From Alishewanella jeotgali KCTC 22429 (GTDB taxonomy: Bacteria; Pseudomonadota; Gammaproteobacteria; Enterobacterales; Alteromonadaceae), in contig NZ_AHTH01000009.1 in assembly GCF_000245735.1 (NCBI RefSeq), positions 1 to 64,000 on the forward strand: a stretch of DNA of 64,000 bases, in the 5' to 3' direction. The notes below the pieces were generated by a model. It saw only the letters and a program-made list of their open reading frames with translations. It did no database searches and was not told the DNA's origin. Position 1 is the stretch's first letter, and the number at the start of each line of letters is the position of its first letter. This document shows positions 59,865 to 64,000 of the stretch, piece by piece. The translations under genes were made by a program, and so were the position numbers.

Positions 59865-61289
59865 ATGGGTAAGAAGCTGCATATTAAAACCTGGGGCTGC
59901 CAGATGAACGAATACGATTCATCGAAAATGGCGGACCTGCTGGATGCCACACATGGCTATACGCTGACCGAAGAGGCAGAAGAGGCCGATGTGATCTTGC
60001 TGAATACCTGCTCGATTCGTGAAAAGGCTCAGGAAAAGGTGTTTCACCAGTTGGGCCGTTGGCGGCCACTGAAAGAAAAGAATCCGGAGCTGATTATCGG
60101 TGTTGGCGGCTGCGTGGCGTCACAGGAAGGCAGTGCCATCCGTGAGCGGGCCCCCTTTGTTGATATCGTATTTGGCCCGCAAACCCTGCACCGGTTACCG
60201 GAGATGATCAATGCCGTGCGCGGTGACCGCTCACCGGTAGTTGATGTCTCCTTCCCGGAAATCGAGAAATTTGACCGTCTGCCAGAGCCAAAGGCCGAAG
60301 GTCCGACTGCTTTTGTCTCCATTATGGAAGGCTGTTCGAAATACTGTACCTTCTGCGTGGTGCCCTATACCCGCGGTGAAGAAGTCAGCCGGCCACTGGA
60401 TGATGTGTTATTTGAAATTGCCCAACTGGCCCAACAAGGGGTACGTGAAGTCAATCTGCTGGGGCAGAACGTTAATGCCTATCGTGGTGCCACCCATGAT
60501 GGCGGTATTTGTCATTTCTCCGAATTACTGCGCTTAGTGGCCGCCATCGACGGTATTGACCGTATTCGTTATACCACCTCGCATCCGGTGGAATTTACTG
60601 ACGATATTATTGAAGTGTATCGTGATGTGCCGGAGCTGGTAGACCATTTACACCTGCCGGTGCAGTCTGGCTCGGATCGGATTTTAACGCTGATGAAGCG
60701 CGGTCATACCGCGCTGGAATATAAAGCGCAGATCCGTAAACTGAAGAAGATCCGCCCTCACCTCAGCATGTCATCCGATTTTATTATCGGCTTCCCCGGT
60801 GAAAGCGATGAAGATTTTCAGGCGACCATGGATCTGATCCAGGCGATTGACTTTGATATGAGCTTTAGTTTTATCTATAGCGCCCGCCCCGGTACGCCGG
60901 CCGCCGATCTGCCGGATGATGTCAGCGAAGACACCAAAAAGCAGCGCCTTTATATTCTGCAGGACCGGATTAACCAGCAGGCATTGAAAATCGCCCGTGG
61001 TATGCTGGGAACGGAGCAGCGGATCCTGGTAGAAGGACCGTCAAAAAAGAATATTATGGAGCTGACCGGCCGCACCGAAAATAACCGGGTGGTAAATTTC
61101 GAAGGCTCACCCGAGATGATTGGTCAGTTTGTTGATGTCAAAATCACCGATGTATTCAGTAACTCATTGCGTGGTACTGTATTGCGAACTGAGCAACAAA
61201 TGGAACTGCGCCGCCAGACTGCCCCGGCACAAATTCTGGCCCGGCAGCCAAAAACCGATGAGTTAGGCGTGACGGCATACGTCCCCTAA
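59865..61289 (+). CDS. miaB: tRNA-2-methylthio-N6-dimethylallyladenosine synthase MiaB
   Basis: MiaB is a radical-SAM enzyme that adds a methylthio group to i6A37 of tRNAs. The 474 residues equal E. coli MiaB. The N-terminal methylthiotransferase domain has cysteines in [24 protein letters not shown] and [10 protein letters not shown] for the auxiliary 4Fe-4S cluster; the radical-SAM motif is [17 protein letters not shown]; the C-terminal TRAM domain covers about 378-445 ([31 protein letters not shown]). It heads the conserved miaB-ybeZ-ybeY-corC-lnt block. Confidence 0.98.
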   Translation: MGKKLHIKTWGCQMNEYDSSKMADLLDATHGYTLTEEAEEADVILLNTCSIREKAQEKVFHQLGRWRPLKEKNPELIIGVGGCVASQEGSAIRERAPFVDIVFGPQTLHRLPEMINAVRGDRSPVVDVSFPEIEKFDRLPEPKAEGPTAFVSIMEGCSKYCTFCVVPYTRGEEVSRPLDDVLFEIAQLAQQGVREVNLLGQNVNAYRGATHDGGICHFSELLRLVAAIDGIDRIRYTTSHPVEFTDDIIEVYRDVPELVDHLHLPVQSGSDRILTLMKRGHTALEYKAQIRKLKKIRPHLSMSSDFIIGFPGESDEDFQATMDLIQAIDFDMSFSFIYSARPGTPAADLPDDVSEDTKKQRLYILQDRINQQALKIARGMLGTEQRILVEGPSKKNIMELTGRTENNRVVNFEGSPEMIGQFVDVKITDVFSNSLRGTVLRTEQQMELRRQTAPAQILARQPKTDELGVTAYVP

Positions 61290-61320
61290 GCCTGCGTCTG
61301 AACCAATAGAGAGAGCCAGC

Positions 61321-62343
61321 TTGAACAGCGACAGTAGCAGTATTGAATTACAACTTGAGCCTGCCGACCACCGGCGGCTCACCTTACTCTGCGGCCCCTA
61401 TGACGATAATCTGAAGCATCTGGAACGGCGCTTACTGGTCGAGATCAGCCATCGCGCCGGCCAGATCCGCATCGACGGTCCCACAGCTAATATTGACGCC
61501 GCCGCCCTGATCCTGCGTGAGCTGTATCAGCAAACGCTGAATGGCCAGCAACAAGTGCAAGCTATCAGCCCGGAGCAGGTACATCTGACTATTAGTGAAC
61601 ACTTTGATATTCAGTATCAGGGGCAGGAAGGCACCCAGCGCGAATTTTCACTAAAAACCAAAAAAGGCTTAATCAAACCCCGCAACCCGAATCAGGCTGC
61701 CTATGTGGCAAACGTGCTGCAACATGATGTTAGTTTCGGCATTGGCCCGGCTGGTACCGGTAAAACCTATCTGGCCGTGGCCTGTGCGGTGGATGCGCTG
61801 GAAAGTGGCCAGGTCAAACGGATAGTGTTAACCCGTCCGGCGGTAGAAGCCGGCGAAAAACTGGGCTTTTTACCCGGTGATCTGGCGCAAAAAGTCGACC
61901 CTTACCTGCGCCCGCTGTACGACGCCCTGTTTGAAATGCTCGGTTTTGAAAAGGTCGAGAAATATCTGGAACGTGGCGTGATTGAAATTGCGCCGCTGGC
62001 CTATATGCGCGGCCGTACGCTAAATGATGCCTTTATTATTCTGGATGAAAGCCAGAATACCACCATCGAGCAGATGAAGATGTTTCTAACCCGCATCGGT
62101 TTTAGCGCTAAAGCCGTGATCACCGGTGATGTCACGCAGGTCGACTTGCCCCGCGGTCAGTATTCAGGCCTGAAACATGCGATTGATGTGCTCAGTGCCG
62201 TGCCGGAAATCAGCTTTAACTTCTTTAATGCCAAAGATGTGGTGCGCCATCCGATAGTGCAGCGCATTGTGATGGCCTATGAAGCCTATGAAGCGGCGCA
62301 ACCAAAAACTGAAGAGCCAGCACGTAGCGGGAGTCGCCGATGA
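61321..62343 (+). CDS. ybeZ: PhoH-family ATPase YbeZ
   Basis: A 340-residue PhoH-like ATPase. The Walker A motif is [13 protein letters not shown] (about 140-152) and Walker [12 protein letters not shown], followed by [16 protein letters not shown]. YbeZ interacts with the RNase YbeY and is tied to rRNA maturation. The start is a TTG at 61321 with GAGAG upstream. The last codons overlap the ybeY start by four bases (ATGA). Confidence 0.95.
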   Translation: MNSDSSSIELQLEPADHRRLTLLCGPYDDNLKHLERRLLVEISHRAGQIRIDGPTANIDAAALILRELYQQTLNGQQQVQAISPEQVHLTISEHFDIQYQGQEGTQREFSLKTKKGLIKPRNPNQAAYVANVLQHDVSFGIGPAGTGKTYLAVACAVDALESGQVKRIVLTRPAVEAGEKLGFLPGDLAQKVDPYLRPLYDALFEMLGFEKVEKYLERGVIEIAPLAYMRGRTLNDAFIILDESQNTTIEQMKMFLTRIGFSAKAVITGDVTQVDLPRGQYSGLKHAIDVLSAVPEISFNFFNAKDVVRHPIVQRIVMAYEAYEAAQPKTEEPARSGSRR

Positions 62344-62801
62344 GTATTATCCTGGATTTACAACTGGCCAGCAGTGCTCAGGATCTGCCTGACACAACTC
62401 AGTTTCAAACCTGGCTGGACGCGGCCATCTTGCCGTTTCAGGAGCAGGCTGAGGTCACAATCCGGGTTGTGGATGCCGCAGAGAGCCAGCAACTGAATCT
62501 GCAATACCGCGGCAAAGACAAACCGACTAATGTGCTGAGTTTTCCGTTTCAATGCCCTCCCGGTATTGAGCTGCCGCTGCTTGGCGATCTGGTGATTTGT
62601 GCGCAAGTCGTTGCTACGGAAGCAGCTGAGCAGGGCAAGCCGCTGGCGTCACACTGGGCACATATGGTGGTGCACGGCTGCTTGCATTTATTGGGATTTG
62701 ACCATATAAATGACGCTGATGCTGAGCAGATGGAAGCAGAAGAAATTCAGATTCTGCAGCAACTTGGTATCAGCAACCCCTATTTACTGGATGAAATCTG
62801 A
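62340..62801 (+). CDS. ybeY: Endoribonuclease YbeY
   Basis: YbeY is a zinc-dependent endoribonuclease for 16S rRNA 3'-end maturation and ribosome quality control. The 153-residue protein has the metal motif [14 protein letters not shown] (three His), preceded by the [15 protein letters not shown] and LLGDLVICA family motifs. It overlaps ybeZ by 4 bp, so translation is coupled. Confidence 0.97.
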   Translation: MSIILDLQLASSAQDLPDTTQFQTWLDAAILPFQEQAEVTIRVVDAAESQQLNLQYRGKDKPTNVLSFPFQCPPGIELPLLGDLVICAQVVATEAAEQGKPLASHWAHMVVHGCLHLLGFDHINDADAEQMEAEEIQILQQLGISNPYLLDEI

Positions 62802-62832
62802 TGTTCAATTGTTATGGAGCTAAAGTTCACTG

Positions 62833-63702
62833 ATGAGTGACGACAATCCCCACTCTAGTCGCGGCTCTGCGTCGCGTAGCTGGTTAGAACGTATTGCCAG
62901 CATTTTTAGCGCAGAGCCACAGGATATCTCGGATCTGGAAGACATTATCAGCGAAGCCGCCGTACGCGAGCTGATTGATACCGATACCAAGAATATGTTG
63001 CAGGGTGTATTGGACGTATCCAATATGCGGGCCCGCGACATTATGATCCCCCGCTCCCAGATGGCCACGCTGGATATCGAGCAACCGCTGGCCGAAGTCC
63101 TACCCATTCTGCTGGAAAACAATCACAGCCGTTATCCGGTGGTAAATGAAGATAAAGACCATATCGAAGGCATTCTGATAGTCAAAGATCTGCTGCAGTA
63201 TGCACTGGACCTCAGCAATACCGATTGGCAGTGGCGCGATCTGGTGCGCCCGGCGGTCATCATCCCGGAAAGTAAGAAAGTCGATGCCCTGCTGCGGGAA
63301 TTCCGGCAAAAACGCTACCATATGGCAATCGTCGTGGATGAATACGGTGGCGTTTCCGGCCTGCTGACGATTGAAGATATTCTGGAGCAAATTGTCGGCG
63401 AGATTGAAGATGAGCACGACGATGAAGAAGAGCACGATATCAAGAAGATGGCTTCGCGGGTTTTTCAGGTGAGCGCTCTGACGCCACTGGATGAATTTAA
63501 CGAAACCTTTGGTACCCAGTTTGACGAGGAAGATGCCGATACCATTGGCGGTATTGTGTTGCATGCCTTTGGCCATATGCCAGCAAAGGGCGAAGCGATT
63601 ACGCTGGGCGATCTGACCTTTAAAGTCAGTAAAGCCAATAGCCGCCGCCTGATGCAGTTACAGGTGATCCGCTCGCGCCCGAGCGAAGCAGAAGGAAGCT
63701 AA
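62833..63702 (+). CDS. corC: CBS-domain protein CorC (YbeX)
   Basis: A 289-residue protein of the HlyC/CorC family, linked to magnesium/cobalt homeostasis and, as YbeX, to ribosome metabolism. It has an N-terminal helix ([11 protein letters not shown]), two CBS domains (about 70-195; [69 protein letters not shown]) and a C-terminal CorC_HlyC domain (about 205-285). The cytoplasmic short form lacks the DUF21 membrane domain. Confidence 0.96.
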   Translation: MSDDNPHSSRGSASRSWLERIASIFSAEPQDISDLEDIISEAAVRELIDTDTKNMLQGVLDVSNMRARDIMIPRSQMATLDIEQPLAEVLPILLENNHSRYPVVNEDKDHIEGILIVKDLLQYALDLSNTDWQWRDLVRPAVIIPESKKVDALLREFRQKRYHMAIVVDEYGGVSGLLTIEDILEQIVGEIEDEHDDEEEHDIKKMASRVFQVSALTPLDEFNETFGTQFDEEDADTIGGIVLHAFGHMPAKGEAITLGDLTFKVSKANSRRLMQLQVIRSRPSEAEGS

Positions 63703-63704
63703 TC

Positions 63705-64000
63705 ATCAAAGCGCTGTGGTCCCGGCCCTGGTTGGTTGCCGTCAGTTTACTGCTGGCCGGTTTAGCCAATACTCTGGCCTTCGCTCCCTATACCCTCTGG
63801 TGGTTGCCGCTATTAACGCTGGCCTGGTTTAGCGCAGCCATTGCCAACAGCACCACCCCGCGCCAGGCCGCGGGCTATGGCTTTAGCTATGGTGTCGGTT
63901 GGTTTGGGCTAGGCATCAGCTGGGTACATGTCAGTATCGACCAGTTTGGCGGTTTGCCGCTGGCTGGCAGTCTGAGTTTAATGGCGCTATTAGTCGCCTA
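63705..64000 (+). CDS. lnt: Apolipoprotein N-acyltransferase Lnt, 5' part
   Basis: Lnt adds the third acyl chain to lipoproteins in the inner membrane. The frame runs off the window after about 98 codons. The visible part matches the N-terminus of Lnt: a first membrane helix followed by ANTLAFAPYTLWWLPLLTL, then GYGFSYGVGWFGLGISWVHVSIDQFGGLPL. No ATG, GTG or TTG lies where the protein should begin. An ATC at 63705 sits 6 bases after AGGAAG and gives (M)KALWSRPWLVAVSLLL with the expected basic residues ahead of the helix; the first canonical codon, TTG at 63732, would remove them. The start is therefore uncertain. Confidence 0.85.
   Translation, partial: MKALWSRPWLVAVSLLLAGLANTLAFAPYTLWWLPLLTLAWFSAAIANSTTPRQAAGYGFSYGVGWFGLGISWVHVSIDQFGGLPLAGSLSLMALLVA

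Noticed and set aside
63100-63576. A 158-residue open frame on the minus strand
   Set aside because: It lies wholly inside corC in another frame, has no ribosome-binding site or family motif, and corC is clearly the real gene.

Overview
The window is a chromosomal stretch of a gammaproteobacterium, most like the Rheinheimera / Arsukibacterium / Alishewanella group of the Alteromonadales-Chromatiaceae. This rests on ArcAB, GcvA-YgdD-RlmM, RsmC, YggX-MutY, AceK and the MiaB-YbeZ-YbeY-CorC-Lnt order, on long-form isocitrate lyase, and on several large TonB-dependent receptors and c-di-GMP proteins. The assignment is inferred from protein resemblance and gene order; no search was run. I saw no rRNA, tRNA, CRISPR, prophage or transposase gene.

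Layout. 1-4767: an Oar-like TonB receptor (minus strand) and a secreted endonuclease/phosphatase-fold protein. 4752-9187: a minus-strand housekeeping block (rlmM, DUF423 ygdD, an alpha/beta hydrolase, gcvA, yggX, mutY). 9198-11388: a short palindromic repeat, then trmB-rsmC and a small secreted protein. 11544-16381: an orphan histidine kinase, arcA and arcB; the last two are convergent with abutting stop codons. 16950-23150: gltBD, with a 269-bp MITE-like element between gltD and its terminator. 23198-31264: a catabolic locus with a sigma70-like promoter, a possible leader peptide, an RNA hairpin, a TonB receptor, a YfcC-type permease, isoaspartyl dipeptidase (IadA) and an exported cyanophycinase-like peptidase. 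31345-35165: a fused membrane/spermidine-synthase-like protein and a second YfcC permease. 35239-39110: aceK, yaiI, an RluA-family synthase and a DTW protein. 39113-42874: a c-di-GMP phosphodiesterase coupled to a periplasmic-binding lipoprotein, and a small membrane protein. 42970-47370: aceA and aceB separated by a LysR regulator. 47561-54204: DUF2726, a YjfB-like protein, a PAS chemoreceptor, a HopJ-family protein, an outer-membrane barrel, pirin, mtnN and a CobD/CbiB-like protein. 54325-58845: a propeller-PAS-GGDEF-EAL sensor gene cut by an in-frame stop. 58924-64000: an EamA exporter, miaB, ybeZ, ybeY, corC and the 5' part of lnt.

How the genes work together. The most distinctive system is 23198-31264. 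An exported cyanophycinase would cut multi-L-arginyl-poly-L-aspartate into beta-Asp-Arg dipeptides, the TonB receptor and permease would carry products inward, and IadA would split them into Asp and Arg. IadA lacks one classical metal ligand and has Glu in place of the bridging Lys. The two TA-flanked palindromic elements, the ArcA/ArcB arrangement with a palindromic operator over the arcA promoter, and the interrupted c-di-GMP sensor are the other points of note.
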